Shown here one piece after another: positions 26,335 to 34,925 of a DNA stretch of 64,000 nucleotides. Made by a program: the position numbers and the translations under genes. The stretch is from the NCBI RefSeq assembly GCF_026242055.1, contig NZ_JAPJDL010000008.1:285256-349255 (forward strand). The letters are read 5' to 3'. Under the pieces are notes generated by a model that had not been told where the DNA came from, searched no databases, and saw only the letters and a program-made list of their open reading frames with translations. The first letter of the stretch is position 1, and each line of letters begins with the position of its first letter. This DNA is from Lentzea sp. NEAU-D7. Its GTDB lineage: Bacteria; Actinomycetota; Actinomycetes; Mycobacteriales; Pseudonocardiaceae.

Positions 26335-27623
26335 GCTGGCTGCCCGAACGCGTGGTCGCGTTGCGCGCCAAGGTGTTCGAGAAGGTCAACGGCGACAACG
26401 CCATCACGTTCCCGAACGACCAGGTCGGCCCCGACCGCTTCCAGGAGGTCTACGCCCACCCCGCCGCCAACGGCCGCAGCAAGGGCGCCGGACTGTCGGA
26501 CCTGTTCTGGTACTGGCTCTCCCCCGGTCCCGAGGTGCACCAGGAGCACCTGGAGGCCGGGCCGCGCTACGACGACGTGGCCCGGACGACCCGCGCCTTC
26601 CTCGCGGGATCGAGCGACGCGCTCTCGGCGGCCGCGACCCGCTGCACGGCCAAGGTGCTGGACGAGGTGCTCACCGGCCGCGTCACCGCGGTGCGGCTGC
26701 GCGAGCTGATGATGCCGGTGTGGGCCGAGTACTTCTACGAGCTCGTGTTCGGCGAACCGTGCCCGCGCCACGCGCGTGACCTGATCGTCGCGCACGCCAC
26801 CGACGTCGTGACCTCGTTGAAGTGCACGGGGTTGCGCCATCCCTCCCGCCGCGCCCGCCTCACCCGCTACCTGCGGATCCGGCTCGCCGACGTCCGGCAC
26901 CCGCTGCCCGCGACGCTCTCGGAGACCGACCAGGTGCACTACCTGCAAGGCACCTACTTCAACACCGCCGTCGTGCAGATGGCCGAGGCGATGACGCACC
27001 TGCTGCTCGCGCTGGCCCAGCACCCCGAAGCGGCCCGGCGCGCCGCCGACGACCGGTACTTCGCCCACGTCCTCGACGAGACCTTCCGCCTCTACCCGTT
27101 GTTCGGCATCGCCCACCGCATCACGACCGCGGACATCGAGCTGGACGACCACGCGTTCTTCCCCGCCGGCTCGGTGCTGTGCTTCAACTACCCCGCCTAC
27201 CACGCGACCGGCTACGACGACCCCGGCGTGTTCGACCCCGGCCGCTGGGAGAGGACGACGGCGCGCCGCGAACACCACATCCCGTTCGGCATCGCCGCCA
27301 ACCGCCCCTGCCCGGCGTGGCGCCTGTCCCCCATCGCGATGCGCGCCTCCGCCAGGGAAGTGCTGCGCCGCGTCACCCTCCACTCCTCCGTCACCCACAC
27401 CCGCTCGCTGCCCAGCCGCGGCCCGTGCCTGCTCGTGCGCGACGGCCCCGTGCCCCGCTCCAGGCTGGCCCTGATGCGCGTGCGCGACCGCTGGGAGGAC
27501 GTCTGGCGCAGCGTCGTCCAGCTCGTGCTGGGCACCGCGATGGTGCTGCACGCCCACCGGCTCCGGCTGGCGGGCCGCTACTTCGACACGCACGACACGC
27601 AGGGTTGCCCGGTCCGGCACTGA
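26328..27623 (+). CDS. Atypical cytochrome P450
   Basis: A 431-residue P450-like protein. The K-helix ExxR is Glu251-Arg254 (DETFRLYP), the PERF-like segment is FDPGRWER, and the heme ligand is Cys328 in FGIAANRPCPA. Both glycines of the canonical FxxGxxRxCxG are alanine. The I-helix region (YLQGTYFNTAVVQ, 205-217) has Asn212-Thr213 where most P450s have an acid-alcohol pair. It overlaps the oxidase gene by seven bases. It may catalyse an unusual oxidation or not be a monooxygenase. Confidence 0.82.
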   Translation: MLSWLPERVVALRAKVFEKVNGDNAITFPNDQVGPDRFQEVYAHPAANGRSKGAGLSDLFWYWLSPGPEVHQEHLEAGPRYDDVARTTRAFLAGSSDALSAAATRCTAKVLDEVLTGRVTAVRLRELMMPVWAEYFYELVFGEPCPRHARDLIVAHATDVVTSLKCTGLRHPSRRARLTRYLRIRLADVRHPLPATLSETDQVHYLQGTYFNTAVVQMAEAMTHLLLALAQHPEAARRAADDRYFAHVLDETFRLYPLFGIAHRITTADIELDDHAFFPAGSVLCFNYPAYHATGYDDPGVFDPGRWERTTARREHHIPFGIAANRPCPAWRLSPIAMRASAREVLRRVTLHSSVTHTRSLPSRGPCLLVRDGPVPRSRLALMRVRDRWEDVWRSVVQLVLGTAMVLHAHRLRLAGRYFDTHDTQGCPVRH

Positions 27624-27639
27624 CCCCAGGAGATCCCCG

Positions 27640-28917
27640 GTGAACCAGATCCACTTCGCGTTGCAGGTCTTCGCCGCGCTGGCGGTCGTGCTCGCCGCGA
27701 CCACCGTCTGCGGACGGCTCGCCATGCTGGTCAAACAACCCAGGGTCGTCGGCGAGATGGTCGCCGGCGTCCTGCTCGGCCCCGCGCTGCTCGGCGCCGT
27801 CGCCCCCGGCGTGCAGGCCCAGCTCTTCCCCGCCGACGTCAAGAGCACCCTGTACGTCCTGAGCACGATCGGCCTGACGTTCTACATGTTCCTCGTCGGG
27901 TCCTCTTTGGACCACGGACTGACGACGGGTGCGAACGCGCGCAAGGCGTCCGTGCTCGCCATCTCCGGCATCGTGCCGACGTTCCTGCTCGGCGCGGGCG
28001 CGGCGGTGCTCTTCTTCGACACCCTGAGCCCGGAGGGGTCGAGCCTGTGGGTGTTCATGCTGTTCGTCGGCGGCGCCCTGTCGATCACCGCGTTCCCGAT
28101 GCTCGCGCGGATCCTGCAGGAACGCGGCATCGCCAACACCCCCATCGGCGGCCTCACCCTGGTCGCCGCCGCGATCGACGACGCGGTGGCGTGGGCGTTC
28201 CTCGCGCTGATCATCGCCGTGGGCATGTCCGGCAGCCCGTCCGGCGCACTGCGCACCATCGTCGGCGCGGCGCTCTTCGCGGTGCTGATGCTCACGCTCG
28301 GCCGCAAGTGGCTGGCGAAGCTCGGGGAGCGCGCCGAACGCGACGGCAAGCTCAGCCGCGACATGGTGGCGGTGATCCTGCTGGTCGTGCTGCTCGCCGG
28401 CTGGTACACCGACTACATCGGCGTCTTCTCGGTGTTCGGCGGCTTCATCACCGGCCTCGCGATGCCCAAGTCGCCGGTCGTGCGCCACGAGCTGGAGACC
28501 AAGCTCTCCGACCTCAACTCCATCCTGCTGCTGCCGGTGTTCTTCGCGTTCAGCGGCCTCAACACCCGGCTGGACGGCTTCGGCTCGGGCGGAGCGCTCT
28601 GGTTCCCGCTCGCGGTGATCATGCTGGCCGCGTTCGCCGGCAAGTACCTCGGCTGCGGGCTCGTGGTCCGCGCGCAGGGTTTCTCGTGGCGCTACGCCTC
28701 CGCGGTCGGCGGCCTGATGAACGCCCGCGGCCTGATGATCCTCATCTTCATCAACATCGGCCTCGCCTACGACCTGGTGACACCGGAGATGTTCGCGATC
28801 CTCGTCGCCGTCGCGATCGTCACCACCGCCGCGGCGATGCCGATCTACCGCGCGTCGCTGCCCGACCACCTGGAGGCCGCGGCGGACGTCAAACCGTCCC
28901 CCGCACCAGTTCCATGA
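27640..28917 (+). CDS. CPA2-type cation/proton antiporter
   Basis: A 425-residue integral membrane protein of the Na+(K+)/H+ exchanger family with about 12 helices. Typical segments are KQPRVVGEMVAGVLLGP, TFYMFLVGSSLD, ALSITAFPMLARIL, IDDAVAW (the ion-binding acidic pair) and VGGLMNARGLMILIF. AGGAGATC precedes GTG 27640, 16 bp after the P450 gene. Similar antiporters occur in several antibiotic clusters, where self-resistance or export is assumed. The 3' end overlaps the convergent glycosyltransferase by 29 bp. Confidence 0.88.
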   Translation: MNQIHFALQVFAALAVVLAATTVCGRLAMLVKQPRVVGEMVAGVLLGPALLGAVAPGVQAQLFPADVKSTLYVLSTIGLTFYMFLVGSSLDHGLTTGANARKASVLAISGIVPTFLLGAGAAVLFFDTLSPEGSSLWVFMLFVGGALSITAFPMLARILQERGIANTPIGGLTLVAAAIDDAVAWAFLALIIAVGMSGSPSGALRTIVGAALFAVLMLTLGRKWLAKLGERAERDGKLSRDMVAVILLVVLLAGWYTDYIGVFSVFGGFITGLAMPKSPVVRHELETKLSDLNSILLLPVFFAFSGLNTRLDGFGSGGALWFPLAVIMLAAFAGKYLGCGLVVRAQGFSWRYASAVGGLMNARGLMILIFINIGLAYDLVTPEMFAILVAVAIVTTAAAMPIYRASLPDHLEAAADVKPSPAPVP

Positions 28918-30007
28918 GCCCCTGAACGACGGCGGCGGGATCCGGCATGTCCGCGATCTCGGACCTGACCTTCCCCGCCACCTCCCGCGCGGCCGGGTCG
29001 TCGAGCAGACGGCCCGCCGCCTCGGTGACGGCGTCGGCGGTGACCTCCGGGCCCACGAGCTTCGCGCCGGCACCGGTCTCGGCCAGCACGTCGGCGTTCA
29101 CGAACTGGTCGGCGCCCTGCGGCAGCACGAGTTGCGGCAGCCCGGCCGCCAGCGTGCCGAGGACCGTGCCCGTTCCACCGTGGTGCACGACGAGATCCGC
29201 TCGCTGCAGCACCTCCGCCTGGGGCACGAACCCGGCGACGCGCACGTTCGCCGGCACGTCACCCAGCACGGCCGGATCACCCGGTCCGACGGCCACCAGA
29301 ACGTTCACCGGGAGCCGGGAGAGTCCGTCCACGGCCTTCCGGAGCACCTCTGTCCGACCGAACGACACCGTGCCGAGCGTCAGGTACACCAACGGTTTCG
29401 TCGTGCTGACCTCGGGCATGGGCACGTCCAGGTCGAACGCCGTCGGCCGCTGCCGCAGGACCGTCGGCAGCGCCGCGACGACAGGATCGCGCACGGTGTC
29501 CGGCCACAGGTCGACCACGACGTCACCCAGCATCAGGTCGGCGGGTGCGGCGCCCTCCCACATCCACGCCATCTCCCCCGCCGCCATCTCCTGGATCGCG
29601 GGCGGCATGGACCGGCCGATCACGTGCGACACGAACGGGATCCCGGCGTCACGGGCCGCCTTCGCGGCACCGGTGTCGCTCTGCTCGTAGACGACCAGGT
29701 CGGGCTTGATCCGGGGCAGCAGTCCCCCGAGGTCCCTGACCGTCGCCCGCGGCAGCACGTCCGCGAACATCGTGATCATCAGCCGCGGCACCTCCGCGTC
29801 CCCGTGCCGCCTGCGGGCCTCCGCCTCGGCCTCCGCGATCGAGATGCCCGACGCGTGTGCCTCGAAGCCCAGCTCGCGCGCCTTCTCCACGAAGCCCGGA
29901 CCGATCGCGAACACGACCTCGTGGCCTGCGTGCTGTGCCGCTCGGGCGAGCGGCACCAGCGGGAACAGGTGTCCGTAGGCGGGGCGGCACGAGAAGAGGA
30001 TGCGCAC
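28889..30007 (-). CDS. MGT-type (GT1) glycosyltransferase
   Basis: A 372-residue GT-B enzyme similar to macrolide glycosyltransferases that sugar-tag natural products, often for self-protection. It begins MRILFSCRPAYGHLFPLVPLA, and has the C-terminal donor-site motif GFVPQAEVLQRADLVVHHGGTGT and PQGADQFVNA. GTG is the start. It faces the antiporter gene and may belong to the biosynthetic locus, or may be a free-standing resistance gene, because a distinct operator-like element (30060-30080) lies upstream. Confidence 0.87.
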   Translation of the reverse strand: MRILFSCRPAYGHLFPLVPLARAAQHAGHEVVFAIGPGFVEKARELGFEAHASGISIAEAEAEARRRHGDAEVPRLMITMFADVLPRATVRDLGGLLPRIKPDLVVYEQSDTGAAKAARDAGIPFVSHVIGRSMPPAIQEMAAGEMAWMWEGAAPADLMLGDVVVDLWPDTVRDPVVAALPTVLRQRPTAFDLDVPMPEVSTTKPLVYLTLGTVSFGRTEVLRKAVDGLSRLPVNVLVAVGPGDPAVLGDVPANVRVAGFVPQAEVLQRADLVVHHGGTGTVLGTLAAGLPQLVLPQGADQFVNADVLAETGAGAKLVGPEVTADAVTEAAGRLLDDPAAREVAGKVRSEIADMPDPAAVVQGLMELVRGTV

Positions 30008-30059
30008 CTCGTCCAGGCTAGCGATCTTCGCTCCGCCCCGGTCGATAAGGTTGAATTTA

Positions 30060-30080
30060 GTCTACACTGAAGCTATAGAG
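30060..30080. promoter_or_regulatory. Operator-like element, copy 3
   Basis: Third copy of the element found at 64-84 and 487-507 (W=T, M=A in the consensus). It lies 53 bp upstream of the glycosyltransferase start, within promoter distance. It links this gene to whatever regulator acts at the left end of the window. Confidence 0.5.
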
Positions 30081-30089
30081 GTCGAAGAC

Positions 30090-30956
30090 TCAGCCGACGT
30101 CCACGGTGAACGCCGCCCTGCGCAGCTTGCCGCCGTGGGAGAACTCCAGGAACAGCCGGTACTCGCCCCGGTCGGCGAAGACCGCCTGGAAGCTCAGTTC
30201 GCCGTTGTTCAACGGGATCCCCGCCAGTTCGACGGGGTGCAGGTGCGTCGCCGACAGCAGCATGGTGTGGAAACCGGTCATGTGGCCGTTGGCGCCGAGG
30301 TGGGGTTCCAGCGAGCTGACCGGTGTGCCGTCCGGAGCGCGGATCGACAGCCGCACCGTCTGCGCGGTCATCGCCTTGGGCCGGGCCGGTTCGTCCACGC
30401 GCACGACGGTGTAGCCGTCGGTCGCCACCGCACCGGCCTCGGGCGCGGGAACCGCGGCCGGAGTCGTGTCGCCGGCGACGCTGAACGGCACGCCGAGCAC
30501 GACCGGATGGCGCGGGTCCGCCGTGTCGAGCGGCACGAACTCCGCGAACATCCGGTACGCGCCGCCGTCGGGCAGGGAGAGCGCGGTGCGCCAGGTGTCG
30601 CCGTCCAGCACGGGGTGCAGGTGCTCGAAGACGGCCATGTCCTCGCGGACGGAGAAGAAGTGCATCTGCTTGGTCTGGTTGTCGAGGAACCGGGTGACGG
30701 GCTTGCCCGCGGCGTCGAGGATCCGGAACGCCACCGGCACAGCGGTGCCGCGCGTCTCGGGCACGACCACGCGTTCGAAGCGGTAGCCGCTCTCCACATC
30801 GGACAGTCCGTCGCTGTGCGCGGCGGGGACGACGGCGCCCATGTTCTGGTGCTGCACCGGTGGCGCGGACCTGGCGAACACCATGATGCCGCCGCCTGCC
30901 ACGACGACCACGGCCAGCAGGGCGAACAGCCAGTCGACAAGGCTGAGCTTGCGCAT
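30090..30956 (-). CDS. Membrane-anchored protein with two HLHP motifs
   Basis: A 288-residue exported protein with an N-terminal anchor (about 8-29). The extracellular part has two related halves, each with a conserved HLHP: FEHLHPVL in the first and SATHLHPVEL in the second, each followed by a beta-rich segment (GAYRMFAEFVP, GEYRLFLEFSHGG). The repeated histidines and the YtkA/FixH-like look suggest metal binding, possibly copper, but the function is unproven. GAGGAG precedes the ATG. It lies 53 bp downstream of the propeller protein and is probably co-transcribed with it. Confidence 0.75.
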   Translation of the reverse strand: MRKLSLVDWLFALLAVVVVAGGGIMVFARSAPPVQHQNMGAVVPAAHSDGLSDVESGYRFERVVVPETRGTAVPVAFRILDAAGKPVTRFLDNQTKQMHFFSVREDMAVFEHLHPVLDGDTWRTALSLPDGGAYRMFAEFVPLDTADPRHPVVLGVPFSVAGDTTPAAVPAPEAGAVATDGYTVVRVDEPARPKAMTAQTVRLSIRAPDGTPVSSLEPHLGANGHMTGFHTMLLSATHLHPVELAGIPLNNGELSFQAVFADRGEYRLFLEFSHGGKLRRAAFTVDVG

Positions 30957-31009
30957 GAGAACTCCTCGCGGCGCGGGTGGACGGCCACGGCCGCCCACCC
31001 GCGTCAGGG

Positions 31010-32662
31010 TCAGAACTGAAGGCTCCACGCGTCGATGTAGCCGACGTCGGAGCTGGCGACGTCCTGCACCTTGAGCTGCCAGGCGCCTGCGGCGTCCTCG
31101 GCGGTGGCGTTCACCTCGTAGGTGGTCAGCACGTTGTCACCGGAGTCGTTGCCGGAACCCTTGAGGCGGAACGAGATCCCGTCCGGCGCGACGAGATCGA
31201 CCACCAGGTCACCGCGGTAGGGGTGCTTGATGTCGACGTTGACCTTCAGCGCGGCCGGGGCCTTGCCGGGCACACCGGAGACCGTGACGGACGACGTCAC
31301 CGCCGCTCCCCTGTCCGGGATCTGCACGTCGGTGGTGTTCTCGAACTTGCCACCGGCGGGCGGCGGTTCGACGGTGCCGAGGTTGGGCTTGACCACGACC
31401 AGGCCCTGCTCGATGCCGTTGACCAGGACGATGCCGCTGGCGAAGTACGGGTAGTTGCTCCACGCCCCGTTGAACTTCGCCTCGTTCGCCGCCGGGTAGA
31501 TGTCGAAGAACCCGGCCTCCGTCAACTGCGCCGAGGCGACGCCGCTGACGTCGAGGATGCGCAGCCCGGCCTGGTAGTTGGCCTGGTAGGAGTACTTGCC
31601 CTTGATGTACTGGTTGTGGTCGATCGCGGTGGCCGGCGAGTTGTAGACGCCGGTGTGCACCGGGTTCGCGAGGCTCGCCAGGTCCCAGATGTAGGTCTTG
31701 GTGCGCTTGTCGGTGCCGCGCGACTCGTCCAGCTCGTCGTCGAGCAGGAAGTAGCGCTGGTCCTCGGTCAGCCAGCCCTGGTGCGAGTACTGCGCGCCGG
31801 AGTAGGCCTTGCGCGAGATCTGGACCGGCTTGGTCTTGTCGGTCACGTCGACGATCGTCAGCGTGTCCTCGTTGGAGTTGAAGCAGATCTCCCGGCCCCG
31901 GTAGGTCGCGTCCGGGCCGCGGTAGACCACGCACTGGTTGTCGTGCGTGTAGCCGTCCTGCGCCACGCATCCCGCGTTCTTCGGCGACTTCGGCGTGCGG
32001 ATGTCGACCATGTGCGGGCCGCCGCTGCACGTGTTGGAGCCGATCGCGTACGCGTACCCGGTCTCCTCGTTGATGGCGATGTTGTGCGCCGGGCCGAACT
32101 CCTTGTACAGGGTGTCGGCGGTGAACGTCTGAGGCGTGGTGACCGTCCGCAGGCGGGTCAGGTCGAACACCTGCATGCCGTGGCCGGTGATGAAGTCGGC
32201 GACGATGAAGGCGTGGTCCTTGTAGACCTTCATGTCGCGCCACGAGCTGCTGCCGCCGTTGGACGGCAGGTTGCCCAGGAATTTCGGCGACGTGGGCGTG
32301 CTGACGTCCACGAACGCGGTGCCGTTGGTGCGGCCGACGATCGCGTACTCCTTGCCGGAGGACGGGTCGGTCCAGCCCCAGATGTCGTTGCCGTTGCCAC
32401 CGCCCATCGCCGACAGGGGCAGCACGCTGAGCAGGTCGACGTTCTTGCAGGGGTAGATGTCGGCCTTGCCGTTGACGCACGGCACCCCGGCGGCCTGGCC
32501 GGAGACGGCGTGCCGGTCGGCGGGCAGGTGGTCGGCCAGGAACGTCCTGGCGGCGGCCTGACCTTCGGCGGTGTTGGGATCGTGGGCGGCGGCGCCCGTC
32601 ATCGAGAGGGCGACGACTGAGACCGTCAAGACGGCCAGCGCCCCCATGCGCAGGGATTTCAT
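31010..32662 (-). CDS. Secreted choice-of-anchor B protein with P-domain
   Basis: A 550-residue secreted protein: signal peptide (about 1-27), a beta-propeller region of LVIVD-like repeats (VDVSTPTSPK, VFDLTRLR, VDIRTPKSPKN, VDVTDKTKP, ILDVSG), then a C-terminal proprotein-convertase-like P-domain (about 430-550) with VTVSGVPGKAP and DIKHPYRGDLVVDL. The family is found in surface proteins of unclear role. Cysteines in the propeller could form disulfides. AAGGAG lies before ATG 32662. It is divergent from the PaaK-like gene. Confidence 0.85.
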   Translation of the reverse strand: MKSLRMGALAVLTVSVVALSMTGAAAHDPNTAEGQAAARTFLADHLPADRHAVSGQAAGVPCVNGKADIYPCKNVDLLSVLPLSAMGGGNGNDIWGWTDPSSGKEYAIVGRTNGTAFVDVSTPTSPKFLGNLPSNGGSSSWRDMKVYKDHAFIVADFITGHGMQVFDLTRLRTVTTPQTFTADTLYKEFGPAHNIAINEETGYAYAIGSNTCSGGPHMVDIRTPKSPKNAGCVAQDGYTHDNQCVVYRGPDATYRGREICFNSNEDTLTIVDVTDKTKPVQISRKAYSGAQYSHQGWLTEDQRYFLLDDELDESRGTDKRTKTYIWDLASLANPVHTGVYNSPATAIDHNQYIKGKYSYQANYQAGLRILDVSGVASAQLTEAGFFDIYPAANEAKFNGAWSNYPYFASGIVLVNGIEQGLVVVKPNLGTVEPPPAGGKFENTTDVQIPDRGAAVTSSVTVSGVPGKAPAALKVNVDIKHPYRGDLVVDLVAPDGISFRLKGSGNDSGDNVLTTYEVNATAEDAAGAWQLKVQDVASSDVGYIDAWSLQF

Positions 32663-32796
32663 GAAGTTGGACTCCTTAACACCGGAAAGCAGGGGGTTCC
32701 CGGTCAACAACAGACCGTAGAAGCGGCGAGCACTCCCCGTGAACCGTCGTTCGTCTGGTTCGAGTGGAATGTGGATCAGATCGATACGCTCGGCCC

Positions 32797-34242
32797 ATGG
32801 ACAGCAGCCGCCAGATCCGCGTGCGCCAGGCGTTCGACGACTTCTTCGCGCCGGGCGAGCCGAAGTCGGCGAGCTGGGTGCTCGACCTGTTCCAGCGCAC
32901 GGCCGCGACCGTGCCCGCCTACCGGGAACTCCTGCGGGGCAACGGGATCGAGCCCGCGGCGATCCGGACGTTCGAGGACTTCCAGCGCCTCCCGCTGCTC
33001 GACAAGGCGAACTACCACGAGCGGTACCCGCTGCCGGAGCTGTGCCGCGACGGGAAGCTGGAGAGCTGCGACATGATCGCCGTGTCGTCGGGGTCGAGCG
33101 GCAGGCCGACGGTCTGGCCCCGCGGCGTCGAGGACGAGCTGCACGTGGCGCGGCGGTTCGAACAGGTGCTGGTGGACGGGTTCCACGCGGACGAGCGCAG
33201 GACGCTGGCCGTGGTGTGCTTCCCGCTCGGCACTTGGGTCGGCGGCCTGTTCACGCAGGCGTGCGTGCGGCACCTCGCGGCCAAGGGCTGCCCGATCACG
33301 GTGGTGGCGCCGGGGAACAACAAGGCCGAGATCCTGAGGGTCCTGCCCGAACTGGCGCCGCACTTCGACCAGGTGGTGCTGCTGGGCTACCCGCCGTTCG
33401 TGAAGGACGTCGTCGACACCGGGCTCGCGGAGGGCGTCGACTGGCCAGCGCACCGGATCAAGCTCGTGCTGGCCGGCGAGGTGTTCAGCGAGCAGTGGCG
33501 CGACCTGGTGTCGCGGCGCGCCGGCGTCGCCGATCCCGTCACCGACGTCGCTTCCCTCTACGGCACAGCGGATTCCGGCGTGCTGGGCAACGAGACCGCG
33601 CTGTCGGTGAGCATCCGCAGGTTCTTCGCCGGGCATCCCGCGAAGGCTCGGGAGGTCTTCGGCGACTCGCGGCTGCCGACGCTCGTGCAGTACGACCCGG
33701 CGAGCCGGTTCTTCGAGGTGCACGACGGCACGCTCGTGTTCACCGCGGACGGCGGGATCCCGTTGATCCGCTACCGGATCGCCGACGAGGGCGGGGTTCT
33801 CGGGCACGGGGAACTGCTGGAGCACTGCGCCCGCAACGGCTTCACTCCTCCGGCGGGACCGGAGCTGCCGTTCGTGTTCCTGTTCGGGCGGTCGCTGTTC
33901 ACCGTGTCGTTCTTCGGCGCGAACATCTACCCGGAGAACGTGACCGTAGGCTTGGAACAGCCCGGAATCAGCGACGCGGTGACGGGGAAGTTCGTGATCG
34001 AGTCGGTCGAGGACGAAGATCGCGACCGGCTGTTGCGGATCACCGTCGAGACCGCGCCGGGCGCGACGGCGGACGCGGCGGTGATCGCCGAGGCGGTCCG
34101 GGCCCAGCTGCTGCGGCTCAACAGCGAGTTCGCGCACTACGTCCCGGCCGAACGCCAGTTGCCCGAGGTCGTGCTGCGGCCGCACGGCGATCCGGAGCAC
34201 TTCCCGGCCGGCGTGAAACACAGGTACACCCGACGATCCTGA
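32797..34242 (+). CDS. Phenylacetate-CoA ligase-like (PaaK-like) enzyme
   Basis: A 481-residue member of the PaaK/coenzyme F390 synthetase group of adenylate-forming enzymes. The AMP-binding loop is SSGSSGRPT (about 96-104); SLYGTADSG and PLIRYRIADEG are typical of the family. The substrate is unknown; aryl acids are common. No ribosome binding site is visible, and a TACGCT -10-like hexamer lies 6 bp upstream of the ATG, so the transcript may be leaderless. It is not clustered with other degradation genes. Confidence 0.85.
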   Translation: MDSSRQIRVRQAFDDFFAPGEPKSASWVLDLFQRTAATVPAYRELLRGNGIEPAAIRTFEDFQRLPLLDKANYHERYPLPELCRDGKLESCDMIAVSSGSSGRPTVWPRGVEDELHVARRFEQVLVDGFHADERRTLAVVCFPLGTWVGGLFTQACVRHLAAKGCPITVVAPGNNKAEILRVLPELAPHFDQVVLLGYPPFVKDVVDTGLAEGVDWPAHRIKLVLAGEVFSEQWRDLVSRRAGVADPVTDVASLYGTADSGVLGNETALSVSIRRFFAGHPAKAREVFGDSRLPTLVQYDPASRFFEVHDGTLVFTADGGIPLIRYRIADEGGVLGHGELLEHCARNGFTPPAGPELPFVFLFGRSLFTVSFFGANIYPENVTVGLEQPGISDAVTGKFVIESVEDEDRDRLLRITVETAPGATADAAVIAEAVRAQLLRLNSEFAHYVPAERQLPEVVLRPHGDPEHFPAGVKHRYTRRS

Positions 34243-34341
34243 AAAGCGCTTTTGCACCACGGAGCAATAGCTTTTCTCCACTTCCCCTCCCTGCCTAAAG
34301 TGGCGCCCGGCGGAATTCATTTTGGGTTAGGGAGGAATCCT

Positions 34342-34800
34342 TTGAGGTTCGTTCGGCGTATTTTGCTGGCGTTGATGCCACTCGCCATGCTCTTCACCGT
34401 CGCTCTCGCGGCGCCGAGCGCGCAGGCGGAGGCTCCGGTCGCCGAGGCCGCCGCCGTGGGCGCGGCGTTCGACTCCGAGACCGGCCAGGCGCTCGCGGCC
34501 TGGGACTGCAACACCGGCAACATCTGCTTCTGGAACGGCTTCGGCGGCACCGGCGGCCGCTGCATGTGGGACGTGGCGGACTCGGACTGGACCTCGGGCA
34601 CCTACAAGTGCTCCTGGGCCACGACCAAGGAGGTCAAGTCCGTCTACAACCGCGGCACGTCCTCCGCCAAGGGCGTCCGGTTCTACCGCAACACCGGCTA
34701 CAACAACTCGATCGGCTGCACGAAGCAGGGCCAGAAGGGTGACCTCGCCGGCACCTACCAGGTCCGCTCGCACCAGTGGGTCAGCACCAGCTGCGGCTGA
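34342..34800 (+). CDS. Secreted I36-family protease inhibitor-like protein
   Basis: A 152-residue exported protein resembling the Streptomyces metalloproteinase inhibitor family (MEROPS I36). The N-terminus MRFVRRILLALMPLAM is a signal peptide, followed by an Ala-rich pro-segment and the inhibitor domain with TGNICFWNGFGGTGGRCMW, YKCSWA and GVRFYRNTGY. It has six or so cysteines for disulfides. The TTG at 34342 is preceded by GGGAGG at good spacing; no ATG or GTG fits as well. A strong terminator follows. Confidence 0.85.
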   Translation: MRFVRRILLALMPLAMLFTVALAAPSAQAEAPVAEAAAVGAAFDSETGQALAAWDCNTGNICFWNGFGGTGGRCMWDVADSDWTSGTYKCSWATTKEVKSVYNRGTSSAKGVRFYRNTGYNNSIGCTKQGQKGDLAGTYQVRSHQWVSTSCG

Positions 34801-34818
34801 TCCGGCCGGCCGGCGCGG

Positions 34819-34855
34819 AACCGGGCGCGGGACCACTGGTCCCCCGTCCGGTTTT
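34819..34855 (+). terminator. Rho-independent terminator
   Basis: A long hairpin with the core GGGACC-ACT-GGTCCC and outer arms AACCGG and CCGGTT, ending in TTTT. It follows the I36-like gene and precedes the regulator gene. Confidence 0.75.
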
Positions 34856-34925
34856 CGTTGCGTAATTCGGCGGAGTGACAGGCCCTGTAACGTTATGCGC
34901 GGTGACCTGGCCTGGGGAGGTTGCT

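Noticed and set aside
19316..30007. PKS, NRPS or RiPP cluster
   Set aside because: No ketosynthase, condensation domain, carrier protein or precursor peptide was recognised.
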